From assembly GCA_040235495.1 (NCBI GenBank), contig JBECKV010000024.1, positions 1 to 13,681 of the forward strand: DNA of 13,681 bases, in the 5' to 3' direction. Below are positions 1 through 6,612 of this stretch, piece after piece (position 1 is the first letter of the stretch; each line of letters opens with the position of its first letter). This stretch comes from HB2-32-21 sp040235495 (lineage in GTDB: Bacteria > Pseudomonadota > Gammaproteobacteria > Pseudomonadales > Porticoccaceae). A program made the position numbers and the translations under genes. The notes under the pieces are model-generated. The model did not search any database. It had not been told where the DNA came from and was given only the letters and a program-made list of their open reading frames with translations.

Positions 1-1
1 C

Positions 2-328
2 GAAGCCATGGGCAAGACCCACTTCTGGCTTGCCTTCATCGGCTTCAATGTTACTTTCTTCCCCCAGCATTTCCTCGGCCTGGCGGGCATGCCTCGACGC
101 TATGCGGATTACGCTCTGCAATTCACCGAGTGGAACATGGTGTCGACCGCGGGCGCCTTTATCTATGGCGCGGCCCAGATTCTGTTCCTGTACAACGTGA
201 TTCGCACCATAGTGGCGGGTACCCCGGCGCCTCAGGCAAAAACCTGGGAGGGCGCCGAAGGCCTGGAATGGACGCTGCCTTCGCCCCCGCCCTACCATTC
301 GTTTAGCACTCCACCGGAAGTCAAGTAG
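2..328 (+). CDS. ctaD: Cytochrome c oxidase subunit I, C-terminal fragment (5' partial)
   Basis: This is the last 108 codons of the catalytic subunit of aa3-type cytochrome c oxidase, an inner-membrane heme-copper oxidase that reduces O2 and pumps protons. The reading frame is already open at base 2, so the gene starts outside the window. The stretch HFWLAFIGFNVTFFPQHFLG, followed by LAGMPRRYADY, is the hallmark of the last helices of subunit I. Two hydrophobic segments are visible (about fragment residues 7-25 and 44-66), followed by a polar, proline-rich cytoplasmic tail ending in PPEVK. The heme and CuB ligands lie upstream and cannot be checked. It ends with TAG, 19 nt before ctaG, so co-transcription is likely. 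Family identity is very secure; the quinol-oxidase alternative is made unlikely by the CtaG/CtaE/SURF1/SCO neighbours. Confidence 0.96.
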   Translation, partial: EAMGKTHFWLAFIGFNVTFFPQHFLGLAGMPRRYADYALQFTEWNMVSTAGAFIYGAAQILFLYNVIRTIVAGTPAPQAKTWEGAEGLEWTLPSPPPYHSFSTPPEVK

Positions 329-347
329 GACCGGGGTCAGTACGCGC

Positions 348-911
348 ATGAGCTCCAACCCGGTTCGCACAACGACGCTCAAGTTACTGATAGCAGTGCC
401 GCTGATGTTTGCTTTCGCGGTATTTGTGATGCCGCCGCTCTACGATGTCTTTTGTGAAATCGCGGGGATAGGCGGAAAGACCGCGGGCCAGTACCAACCG
501 AGCGGAGAGCAGGTAGTCGATAGCGAGCGAGTGGTGAGGGTTCAGTTCGTCGCCACTAATAATGGCGCGATGCCCTGGGATTTTTCCCCCCTTGAATATC
601 AGGTCAAGGTGCACCCCGGTGAATCGACGGCAGTGAAATTTTACGCCCGCAACCCGACACGCCGGGACATGATCGCTCAGGCGATACCGAATGTGGCGCC
701 CGCCAGTGCGGCGCCTTACTTTCACAAAACCGAATGCTTTTGCTTTAATCAGCAGCCGCTAAAAGCTGGTGAAGAGACAAACATGGGGCTGGTGTTTATC
801 GTCGACCCGGAACTGCCAGCCAGCGTCAACACGATTACGTTGTCGTACACCCTGTTCGATATCACCAAGATGAATGACAAGCAGGATGAAACGCTGGCGT
901 CGCTAAACTAG
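348..911 (+). CDS. ctaG: Cytochrome c oxidase assembly protein CtaG (Cox11 family)
   Basis: Cox11/CtaG is a membrane-anchored copper chaperone that delivers copper to the CuB site of subunit I. The 187-residue protein has a short cytoplasmic N-terminus, one membrane segment (about residues 12-30), and a periplasmic beta-sandwich domain. Visible family marks are YDVFCEIAG (32-40, with the conserved Cys36 just after the membrane), MPWDF (75-79), and the copper-binding CFCF motif at 130-133, with Cys130 and Cys132 as ligands. The length is normal. The ATG at 348 puts the membrane anchor at the expected distance; an AGGA at 327-330 is rather far upstream, so the ribosome binding site is weak and translation may be coupled to ctaD. 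It lies between ctaD and ctaE, the usual place for this gene. Confidence 0.96.
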   Translation: MSSNPVRTTTLKLLIAVPLMFAFAVFVMPPLYDVFCEIAGIGGKTAGQYQPSGEQVVDSERVVRVQFVATNNGAMPWDFSPLEYQVKVHPGESTAVKFYARNPTRRDMIAQAIPNVAPASAAPYFHKTECFCFNQQPLKAGEETNMGLVFIVDPELPASVNTITLSYTLFDITKMNDKQDETLASLN

Positions 912-970
912 TACATGATCAAACCGAACATTAAATTGGAAAGATGCCGCGACAATATTCGCGAAATACT

Positions 971-976
971 GGAGAG
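971..976 (+). promoter_or_regulatory. Ribosome binding site of ctaE
   Basis: GGAGAG lies 5 nt before the ATG at 982 and fixes the ctaE start. The 70-nt gap between ctaG and ctaE also holds a small inverted repeat, CGCGA (948-952) and TCGCG (959-963), with a 6-nt loop and no T-run. I saw no convincing promoter there. Confidence 0.75.
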
Positions 977-981
977 ATACC

Positions 982-1884
982 ATGTCATCAGACTCTAACT
1001 ATTACATCCCCGAGCAGAGCGCCTATCCGGTAATGACCGCTCTCGCAATGGGCTTGCTGGCTGTCGGCGGTGGACTGGCTGTGCAAGGCAGGGGCATGAT
1101 AGTGCTTACGCTCGGTTTTGCGTTGCTGATCGTGATGTTTTACCTCTGGTTCAGCACCGTCATCAAGGAGAATATGGCTGGCCTGACCAGTCCCCGGTTG
1201 AAGCGCTCCTATGTCTGGGGCATGAGCTGGTTTATTTTCTCGGAGGTGATGTTTTTCGCCGTATTTTTCGGCGCTTTGTTTTATGTCAGGATTTACGTCA
1301 TGCCCTGGCTCTCGGGAGAGGGTGAAAAAAGCGACATGATCAGCCTGGTATGGCCCGGTTTTCAGGCGGAGTGGCCGCTGATGACCACGCCCGATCAGGT
1401 GGTGGGCGGAGAAAAGTTTGTCGGCCCCCATGAAAATATGGGTTTTCCAGGTTGGAGCGGTTTTTTGGGTTGGCTGCCACTTTGGAATACAGTGATCCTC
1501 CTGTCTTCCAGCGTCACGGTACATTTTGCCCACCATGCCATGAAGCACAATCTGCGAGGCAAGTTCAATGCCTGGCTGGGCCTGACAGTATTACTGGGAA
1601 TTTCATTCCTGATTATTCAGTATATTGAATATCATGAAGCGTACGTGGAAATGGGGCTAACGCTGAAATCCGGTATTTATGGCACCACTTTTTTTATGTT
1701 GACGGGCTTTCACGGTTTCCACGTCACGCTGGGAACCTTCATGCTCCTCATACAGCTGATCCGTGGACTCAAAGGGCATTTTTCCGCCGACGATCAGTTC
1801 GGATTCGAGGCAAGTTCCTGGTATTGGCACTTTGTCGATGTGGTCTGGCTGGGCCTGTTTATCTTTGTCTACGTGCTAGGCTAG
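982..1884 (+). CDS. ctaE: Cytochrome c oxidase subunit III
   Basis: This is subunit III of the aa3 oxidase, a seven-helix membrane protein that stabilises subunit I and the proton-uptake path. The 300-residue product shows family signatures in order: KRSYVWGMSWFIFSEVMFF (74-92) with the conserved membrane glutamate Glu88, then YIEYHEA (214-220), TGFHGFHVTLG (241-251), and the C-terminal WYWHFVDVVWL (280-290). A hydrophilic loop at about 111-158, between two helices, is longer than in mitochondrial subunit III; comparable insertions occur in bacterial homologues (recalled, not checked). The start is supported by a good ribosome binding site. The gene ends about 100 nt before a strong terminator hairpin, which closes this first oxidase transcription unit. 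Confidence 0.97.
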   Translation: MSSDSNYYIPEQSAYPVMTALAMGLLAVGGGLAVQGRGMIVLTLGFALLIVMFYLWFSTVIKENMAGLTSPRLKRSYVWGMSWFIFSEVMFFAVFFGALFYVRIYVMPWLSGEGEKSDMISLVWPGFQAEWPLMTTPDQVVGGEKFVGPHENMGFPGWSGFLGWLPLWNTVILLSSSVTVHFAHHAMKHNLRGKFNAWLGLTVLLGISFLIIQYIEYHEAYVEMGLTLKSGIYGTTFFMLTGFHGFHVTLGTFMLLIQLIRGLKGHFSADDQFGFEASSWYWHFVDVVWLGLFIFVYVLG

Positions 1885-1985
1885 GCCAGCGCGCCTGGGC
1901 GCTGTGCTGGTTATGGTTGGTGCGGCTTTTTGAGAAAAGCATGGTGGCTATGCAACGCAATCAAAGGTAGTTGACCGTCAGGTAC

Positions 1986-2016
1986 AAAAAAGGCCAGGAA
2001 CTCCCTGGCCTTTTTT
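1986..2016. terminator. Bidirectional intrinsic terminator between ctaE and the DUF2909-type gene
   Basis: A perfect inverted repeat has arms GGCCAGG (1992-1998) and CCTGGCC (2004-2010) and a 5-nt loop, AACTC. A run of six A lies directly before it (1986-1991) and six T directly after (2011-2016). The A and T runs can extend the stem and give a U-tract on either strand. It sits between two convergent genes (ctaE on plus, stop at 1884; the small membrane protein on minus, stop at 2035), as expected for a terminator serving both. Confidence 0.92.
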
Positions 2017-2034
2017 AACACGAGCCTTGCGAAG

Positions 2035-2322
2035 TCAACGGCTTTTGCCGGCATTGTTAAAAGACTGCTCCTGCCCTTCGGTACTTTCCATTCTGCTAGG
2101 GTGTAGCTGCCTGTCCCAAGGTGCTTTGCTCGATAGCTGGCCCGAGTAGATGCCATAGACCACGGCCGCGACCAGAGCAGCGGCTAGGCTGACCCTGACG
2201 CCTAACGCATACAAAGTTCTTTTGCGCGGATTGCCCACGTCTTTCATCAGGAATACCAGCGCGCTGCTCAGGCTTATGATAACGCCTATAAACAGCACTA
2301 CAATGAAGACTTTTAACCACAT
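2035..2322 (-). CDS. Small twin-transmembrane protein (DUF2909-like)
   Basis: A 95-residue inner-membrane protein with two hydrophobic segments (about residues 5-25 and 41-59) separated by a charged turn, MKDVGNPRKRTLYALGVR. A polar, charged tail (60-95) follows. This pattern, and the location between ctaE and SURF1, match the DUF2909 'twin transmembrane protein' family found in gammaproteobacterial oxidase clusters. Its function is unknown; a part in oxidase assembly is inferred from location only. I chose the ATG at 2320-2322 because a GAGG (complement of 2332-2335) lies 9 nt upstream and the first helix begins at once. The open frame runs further upstream but gives no membrane-protein-like sequence. 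The tail is longer than I recall for the family. It is on the opposite strand from all its oxidase neighbours and diverges from SURF1 across 55 nt. Confidence 0.85.
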   Translation of the reverse strand: MWLKVFIVVLFIGVIISLSSALVFLMKDVGNPRKRTLYALGVRVSLAAALVAAVVYGIYSGQLSSKAPWDRQLHPSRMESTEGQEQSFNNAGKSR

Positions 2323-2377
2323 GGGCCGGTGCCTCGGAATTTGGTTTTGACTTCTTTCGAGGCGGATTAAAACATAG
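2323..2377. promoter_or_regulatory. Divergent control region between the DUF2909-like gene and SURF1
   Basis: This 55-bp gap must carry the start signals for SURF1 and the genes after it, because a terminator and an opposite-strand gene separate them from ctaE. On the plus strand, TTGACT (2347-2352) is a good -35 match, with a poor -10, TAAAAC (2368-2373), at a short 15-bp spacing. That would start transcription almost at the SURF1 ATG. GAGG at 2359-2362 could be a ribosome binding site but is 15 nt from the ATG. A promoter is required by logic; its exact boxes are uncertain. Confidence 0.4.
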
Positions 2378-3151
2378 ATGCAGTCGACTCCGGAACAAAT
2401 CCGCGCGGCGTTTGGCTGGCGCCTGAATTTGAAGGTACTCGTCTTTACCGCGGTTTTTCTGCCGTTGATGCTTTTCCTGGGGTTCTGGCAGCTGTCCAGG
2501 GCGGAGGAGAAGCGACAAATACTCCAGGCCAGGGAGCAACGGATAAACGCGCCGGCAGTTGCGCTGGGGAGTCTTCCCCCAGACGCTGAACGACAATTTG
2601 CCAACGTCCAGGCGCAGGGGCGAATCGACAATGAACGGACATTTCTTGAAGACAATCAAGTGCGCCGCGGACGGCCTGGCTATGAGGTGTTGACGCCCAT
2701 GCTCGTTGACGTGAACGGAGCCAGCCAGTGGCTGTTGCTGAACCGGGGCTGGGTTGCGGCGGGCATTGACCGCGGCAAGTTGCCCGAAATCCCGCCAATG
2801 CAAAGTCAGATTGCGACAGGCTATTTGCACACTCGCGCGAAGCAAAAGCTGGTGTTAAAAGATGTGCCTTGGCCGGAGGATAGCTGGCCGCTGATAATCC
2901 AAAAAATAGAGCTTGAAAAAATTGAAAGGAAACTGGGACTGCCGGTATACCCCTATGTCCTCAGAGTCACCGATCCGGGCGCCCCAAACAGCCCCGAGCA
3001 GTTATTTGATAAGCACTGGATACTGGTCAACGTACAACCAGAGAAGCATATCGCTTACGCGGTGCAGTGGTTTACGATGGCAATCGTGCTGTTGGTTTTG
3101 ACGCTCTTTGCCAACTCAAATTTAAGCCAGGTCTTGCGACGCGGGCGCTGA
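2378..3151 (+). CDS. SURF1 family cytochrome oxidase assembly factor
   Basis: SURF1 (Shy1 in yeast) is an inner-membrane factor that helps place heme a/a3 in oxidase subunit I. The 257-residue protein has the family architecture: an N-terminal membrane helix (about 18-36) ending in LGFWQLSRAEEKRQIL (34-49), a periplasmic domain with RRGRPGYEVLTPM (96-108) and LLNRGWV (120-126), and a C-terminal helix (about 230-246) starting at the typical KHIAYAVQWF (223-232). The ATG at 2378 is the first possible start, since an in-frame TAG directly precedes it. SURF1 opens a second plus-strand assembly operon that continues with the next gene only 9 nt downstream. Its place beside ctaA and ctaB fits heme A handling. 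Confidence 0.93.
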   Translation: MQSTPEQIRAAFGWRLNLKVLVFTAVFLPLMLFLGFWQLSRAEEKRQILQAREQRINAPAVALGSLPPDAERQFANVQAQGRIDNERTFLEDNQVRRGRPGYEVLTPMLVDVNGASQWLLLNRGWVAAGIDRGKLPEIPPMQSQIATGYLHTRAKQKLVLKDVPWPEDSWPLIIQKIELEKIERKLGLPVYPYVLRVTDPGAPNSPEQLFDKHWILVNVQPEKHIAYAVQWFTMAIVLLVLTLFANSNLSQVLRRGR

Positions 3152-3160
3152 GCTAGACGG

Positions 3161-3793
3161 ATGTCAACTATGAATGAAGCACAACAACCCGCCAGCAAGG
3201 TGCAGTTATGGCTCATCATTTTGCCGCTGGTCGCGGTCTTTGCGGGCGCTTTTTTGCTGATGCCCAGGGACGAAGCGGAGAAAGCCCGTTTGCTGGATTT
3301 GTTGGGTACCAGTAACAAAGGTGTGCTGGTGACACCAGCGATGCCAATTACCGGGATCGCCGCTTACCAAGATGGTGAGCCCCTGACCTGGTCCGCGCTG
3401 AAACCAAAGTGGCGGATGATTATTCCAATTACCGATGGCTGTGATCGGGCCTGTCGGGAGCTGTTGTACGTGTCCCGCCAGGTCCATATCCGCCTGGATA
3501 AAAACACGCACCGCGTTGAACGGGTGTTGTTGAATCTGGGCGCTGCCCTGGATGACTCATCGCAACAATTTCTGACCCGTGAGCATACCTACCTGAGACT
3601 TGTCTCGGCTGACCCGCAGGCCTTCAGCGAACTGTTAGCGCCCACCAACGCTGACTGGCAAGCCGGCAGGCTCAGGCTATTTCTGGCCGACCAGCGCGGT
3701 GATCTGATGATGTACTACACACCCGAACACCAGGGTTCCGACATGCTGGAAGACCTTCGTCACTTGCTGAAATATTCCCCCGACCCGAACTAG
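3161..3793 (+). CDS. Membrane-anchored thioredoxin/SCO-like protein of the oxidase cluster (function unknown)
   Basis: A 210-residue protein with one N-terminal membrane segment (about 15-34) and a soluble, probably periplasmic domain. By position, between SURF1 and ctaA, it corresponds to P. aeruginosa PA0111 (recalled). The soluble part resembles the SCO/thioredoxin fold: a strand WRMIIPI (84-90) leads to GCDRACREL (93-101), a CX3C pair (Cys94, Cys98) placed as in SCO1. A late strand, LRLFLADQRGDLMMYY (171-186), resembles the SCO strand after its histidine. The SCO HSPNL histidine is not present: that place reads AGRLR. A thiol-redox or copper-handling role in CuA/CuB assembly is inferred, not shown. 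ATG 3161 lies 9 nt after SURF1; ATG 3170 (Met4) is an alternative start, as neither has a strong ribosome binding site. Confidence 0.85.
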   Translation: MSTMNEAQQPASKVQLWLIILPLVAVFAGAFLLMPRDEAEKARLLDLLGTSNKGVLVTPAMPITGIAAYQDGEPLTWSALKPKWRMIIPITDGCDRACRELLYVSRQVHIRLDKNTHRVERVLLNLGAALDDSSQQFLTREHTYLRLVSADPQAFSELLAPTNADWQAGRLRLFLADQRGDLMMYYTPEHQGSDMLEDLRHLLKYSPDPN

Positions 3794-3803
3794 AGCAAGC
3801 ATC

Positions 3804-4868
3804 ATGCGAGATACTCACAAAGAAACCCTGGCCAGGCGAACCCGGCTCGCGCATCGGCTGGCGCTTCTGGGAACCTTCCTGGCGGCGATGGTCGTGGGCC
3901 TGGGGGCGTTCACTCGCCTGGTTGACGCGGGTCTGGGGTGCCCGGACTGGCCGGGTTGTTATGGTCACCTGCTTTGGCCAAAAGAGGCCCATGAAATAAG
4001 CAGAGCCGAGCAGCGCTTTCCCGACTCAAAAGTCGAGCTGGACAAAACCTGGCCGGAAATGGTGCATCGCTATTTCGCCACCAGTCTCGGGCTGATTATC
4101 GTCGGTCTGGCGGTGCTGGCCTGGAAATGTCGAGATTTGCGCAGTTTTCCGTTCCGTTTGCCCTTGTTGCTTCTGTTTCTGGTGGTCTGGCAAGGTCTGT
4201 TCGGTATGTGGACGGTTACTCTGAAACTCTGGCCCCAGGTGGTGACGGTTCACCTGCTCGGCGGCATGAGTGTATTTGCCTTGATCTGGTTGCTGGCTCT
4301 GCGGCTGGGTAATAATCGCTGGGTGCTGCCGGAGACGGTCCGCGAGCGACTGTTTCGTTTGCGCTACTGGCTGGTAGCCGCGGTGCTAATCGTGTTTATT
4401 CAGATCGGATTGGGGGGCTGGCTTAGCTCCAATTACGCGGCTTTTGCCTGCCCCGACCTCCCCCGCTGCCAGGGCCAATGGTGGCCGCCCATGGATGTCG
4501 CCGAGGGGTTTAATATCTTTCAACATATCGGTCCCAACTATCTTGGTGGCCTGATGACCAATGAGGCGCGAGTGGCGATTCACTTTGCGCATCGGCTGGG
4601 TGCTTTGTTGACCTTTTTTTATCTGTCCGGTCTGTGTCTGGCATTGGCTTACGTGGGCGAGCCCCGCGTTACCCGGCTCGCATCGATTATTTTCGTACTC
4701 CTGCTGGTGCAGGTGAGCCTTGGCGTTGGTAATGTATTGCTCGCCATTCCTTTACCGCTGGCGGTTTTGCATAATGCCGGTGCGGCACTTTTGCTGCTCA
4801 GCCTGGTGACGATGGGGGCCAGAATCTGGACAGCTACAAACCCTGGAAGCGATGCGGTAAATGACTAG
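3804..4868 (+). CDS. ctaA: Heme A synthase (COX15/CtaA family)
   Basis: CtaA oxidises the C8 methyl group of heme O to a formyl group, giving heme A for the aa3 oxidase, in the inner membrane. The 354-residue protein has about eight hydrophobic segments in two similar halves. Family motifs are all present: GAFTRLVDAGLGCPDWPGC (34-52) with the Cys46/Cys52 pair, EMVHR (85-89) with Glu85 and His88, VTVHLLGG (147-154) with His150, GGWLSSNYAAFACPDLPRC (204-222) with Cys216/Cys222, HFAHRLGA (260-267) with His263, and VLHNAGA (321-327) with His323. The four histidines are the expected heme ligands. The start lies 10 nt after the preceding stop with only a weak ribosome binding site. The end overlaps ctaB by 8 nt (ATGACTAG), suggesting coupled translation. 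Confidence 0.96.
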   Translation: MRDTHKETLARRTRLAHRLALLGTFLAAMVVGLGAFTRLVDAGLGCPDWPGCYGHLLWPKEAHEISRAEQRFPDSKVELDKTWPEMVHRYFATSLGLIIVGLAVLAWKCRDLRSFPFRLPLLLLFLVVWQGLFGMWTVTLKLWPQVVTVHLLGGMSVFALIWLLALRLGNNRWVLPETVRERLFRLRYWLVAAVLIVFIQIGLGGWLSSNYAAFACPDLPRCQGQWWPPMDVAEGFNIFQHIGPNYLGGLMTNEARVAIHFAHRLGALLTFFYLSGLCLALAYVGEPRVTRLASIIFVLLLVQVSLGVGNVLLAIPLPLAVLHNAGAALLLLSLVTMGARIWTATNPGSDAVND

Positions 4869-5793
4869 CGTGAACCTAAAACTCGTGCGCCCAGGCTGGC
4901 GCGACTTTTTGGAGCTATGCAAACCGGCGGTAGTGGCGGTAATGATCGTCACTTCATTGATCGGTATGTTTCTCGCGGTTCCCGGCATGGTGCCGCTGGA
5001 TGTCCTGATTCTGGGCAATCTCGGTATCGCGCTTTGTGCTGCTTCGGCGGCAACGGTGAATCATCTGGTGGATCGACGGATCGATCTGAAAATGGCTCGC
5101 ACCCTGAATCGTCCGGTTGCCCAGGGCCGCGTCGAACCCTTCCAGGCAGCTTTTTTTGCCGGGGCCCTGGGGCTTGCCGGGATGGCGATTCTGCTGATTT
5201 ACATCAATGCCCTGACCGCCTGGCTGACATTCGCTTCCCTGGTGGGGTATGCTGTGGTGTACACGGTTTTTTTGAAGCGGGCGACGCCACAAAACATCGT
5301 TATCGGTGGCCTGGCTGGCGCCGCGCCACCGCTCCTGGGCTGGACGGCGGTCACCAATGACATCCATCCCCATGCCCTGCTGTTGGTACTGATCGTATTT
5401 ACCTGGACGCCACCCCATTTCTGGGCGCTGGCCCTGCATCGTAAGGCAGAATACGCCGAAGCCGAGGTCCCCATGCTGCCGGTGACCCATGGTGAGCGCT
5501 ATACCAAGCTGCATACCCTGCTCTACACGATAGTGTTGATTCCCGTGACAGTGCTGCCCTGGCTGGTGGGTATGAGCGGCTGGTTGTATCTGCTGGGGGC
5601 CCTGGTCCTGGGCGCTGGTTTTCTCTACTGGGCCATCATGCTGAAGGTTAGCGATAAGCCGGATCTCGGCATGGCGACCTTCAAATATTCCATCGTCTAC
5701 CTGCTGGCCCTGTTTGCCATCATGTTGCTGGATCATTACCTGGTTTCAGCGCCATCGCCGCAAGCGATTGAATTGCCTTGGGACGATGGATAA
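4861..5793 (+). CDS. ctaB: Protoheme IX farnesyltransferase (heme O synthase)
   Basis: CtaB (COX10/CyoE) joins a farnesyl group from farnesyl diphosphate to protoheme, making heme O, the substrate of CtaA just upstream. The 310-residue UbiA-superfamily membrane protein has about nine hydrophobic helices. The first aspartate-rich motif is NHLVDRRIDLKMART (67-81) with Asp71 and Asp75, followed by NRPVAQGRV (83-91). YTVFLKRATPQNIVIGG (134-150), GAAPPLLGW (153-161) and TWTPPHFWALAL (181-192) are diagnostic of heme O synthases. The ATG at 4861 overlaps the ctaA stop by 8 nt, with GGAAG at 4845-4849 as ribosome binding site. The stop overlaps the next gene by 8 nt in the same way (ATGGATAA). This order matches the pathway. 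Confidence 0.97.
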   Translation: MTSVNLKLVRPGWRDFLELCKPAVVAVMIVTSLIGMFLAVPGMVPLDVLILGNLGIALCAASAATVNHLVDRRIDLKMARTLNRPVAQGRVEPFQAAFFAGALGLAGMAILLIYINALTAWLTFASLVGYAVVYTVFLKRATPQNIVIGGLAGAAPPLLGWTAVTNDIHPHALLLVLIVFTWTPPHFWALALHRKAEYAEAEVPMLPVTHGERYTKLHTLLYTIVLIPVTVLPWLVGMSGWLYLLGALVLGAGFLYWAIMLKVSDKPDLGMATFKYSIVYLLALFAIMLLDHYLVSAPSPQAIELPWDDG

Positions 5794-6454
5794 ACCGCTG
5801 CACGATAAAACAACCCGGCGCAACATTCGGCTGGTGATCATCGGCGTATCGGCCTTTGCCGCGTTGACGCTTGCCTCGCTGGTCAACAAGTTAACCCAGC
5901 CGCGAATCCTCAACGCCTATGAACTGCGGGACTACGGGGTCCTGCTGCTGGATCAGCCCCAGCCCCTGACGACTTTTTCCCTGAGTAATCATGACGAGCA
6001 GGCTTTTGGCCCCGGGCAGCTAGCGGGCAAGTGGTCGGTAGTTTTTTTCGGATTTACCAGCTGCGGTGATGTTTGTCCGACAACCCTGGCGGAACTGGCG
6101 AAAACCTACAAAGAGCTGGAGCCAGAAATTAAACGGGCTTTCCAGGTCGTGTTGATTACCGTGGACCCGGATCGCGATACCCCGACCAGACTTAAATCCT
6201 ATGTCCAGAGCTTTGACCCGAGCTTTATGGGAGTGACTGGCGCGAAAAGCGAATTGATAGCCCTTGCCAGTGCTCTGAAAGTCCCCTATAGCCCGGTGTC
6301 CGGCTCCGGCGCGGAGCCTCGGGAAGCGCAACACAGCCCCAACCTGGTGTTGATAAACCCGGCGGGTGAATTGCACGCCTATTTTCGTCCACCCTTTGCG
6401 CACGGTGGGTTACGGGTGGCGTGGCGGTCCCTGCACGCTTCCTACGAGAGATAA
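5786..6454 (+). CDS. senC: SCO1/SenC family copper chaperone for cytochrome oxidase
   Basis: SCO proteins are periplasmic, membrane-anchored thioredoxin-fold proteins that bind copper and help mature the CuA site of subunit II. The 222-residue product has one N-terminal membrane helix (about 14-34). The domain carries VVFFGFTSCGDVCPTTL (85-101) with the CX3C copper/thiol pair Cys93 and Cys97, VVLITVDPDRDTP (121-133), and HSPNLVLI (183-190) with the third ligand His183. All three copper ligands are therefore intact. I chose the ATG at 5786, which overlaps the ctaB stop by 8 nt and gives a normal-length N-terminus. The open frame reaches back to a TTG at 5714, but those extra residues are ctaB sequence read in another frame. 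It is the last gene of the assembly operon; no clear terminator follows. Confidence 0.95.
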   Translation: MDKPLHDKTTRRNIRLVIIGVSAFAALTLASLVNKLTQPRILNAYELRDYGVLLLDQPQPLTTFSLSNHDEQAFGPGQLAGKWSVVFFGFTSCGDVCPTTLAELAKTYKELEPEIKRAFQVVLITVDPDRDTPTRLKSYVQSFDPSFMGVTGAKSELIALASALKVPYSPVSGSGAEPREAQHSPNLVLINPAGELHAYFRPPFAHGGLRVAWRSLHASYER

Positions 6455-6464
6455 GCCCTGGGCG

Positions 6465-6493
6465 TTGACGGGCGTACCAACGATCGGAAGAAT
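6465..6493 (+). promoter_or_regulatory. Candidate promoter upstream of the LLM gene (distal)
   Basis: TTGACG (6465-6470, five of six bases of the sigma-70 -35 box) is followed after 17 bp by AAGAAT (6488-6493, four of six of the -10 box). It lies just past the senC stop. If real, it would give a leader of about 110 nt containing the palindrome at 6509-6520 and the 14-bp repeats at 6532-6573. This is sequence matching only. Confidence 0.35.
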
Positions 6494-6508
6494 ATGAGTT
6501 CGAGCCCA

Positions 6509-6520
6509 GGCTATATAGCC
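6509..6520. repeat. 12-bp perfect palindrome in the senC-LLM gap
   Basis: GGCTATATAGCC is a perfect 12-bp palindrome. No T-run follows, so it does not look like a terminator. It could be a regulator site or chance. Confidence 0.45.
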
Positions 6521-6531
6521 GGCCGTATTAC

Positions 6532-6573
6532 CGGTTAAGTAGCAGCGGTTAAGTAGTACCGGTTGAAGCGGTT
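6532..6573 (+). repeat. 14-bp direct tandem repeats upstream of the LLM gene
   Basis: Two adjacent 14-bp units, CGGTTAAGTAGCAG (6532-6545) and CGGTTAAGTAGTAC (6546-6559), share 12 of 14 bases. A third, weaker unit starts at 6560 (CGGTTGAAG). The palindrome ACCGGT occurs at 6530-6535 and 6558-6563, one at each end of the array. The last unit overlaps a possible -35 box (6563-6568). The repeats lie 40-80 nt before the LLM start codon and could be regulator-binding sites or a slippage product. Confidence 0.7.
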
Positions 6574-6591
6574 CGCGGGTCGGCAAATAAT
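6563..6591 (+). promoter_or_regulatory. Candidate promoter of the LLM-DUF1330-VOC-DUF1643 cassette (proximal)
   Basis: TTGAAG (6563-6568) and AATAAT (6586-6591, five of six matches to TATAAT) are separated by 17 bp. This places a start of transcription near 6598, with a leader of only about 15 nt that still contains the G-rich ribosome binding site (6601-6605) before ATG 6613. It overlaps the third 14-bp repeat unit. Moderate match; unverified. Confidence 0.4.
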
Positions 6592-6612
6592 AACCACTAC
6601 GGGGGTACAACT

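Noticed and set aside
2323..2655. Upstream extension of the DUF2909-like gene to 2655
   Set aside because: The extra residues are Arg/Ser-rich and unlike the family; the ATG at 2322 has a ribosome binding site and starts the first membrane helix.
2096..2845. Minus-strand frame of 249 codons opposite SURF1
   Set aside because: The product is Arg/Pro/Gln-rich with no family features, and it overlaps both SURF1 and the DUF2909-like gene.
4954..5736. Long open frame (260 codons) on the minus strand opposite ctaB
   Set aside because: It lies wholly inside a secure ctaB gene, has a low-complexity Gln/Gly/His-rich product with no recognisable domain, and is explained by the codon bias of ctaB.
5714..5785. 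senC start at TTG 5714
   Set aside because: The extra 24 residues are ctaB sequence in another frame; the ATG at 5786 is in the usual place before the membrane helix.
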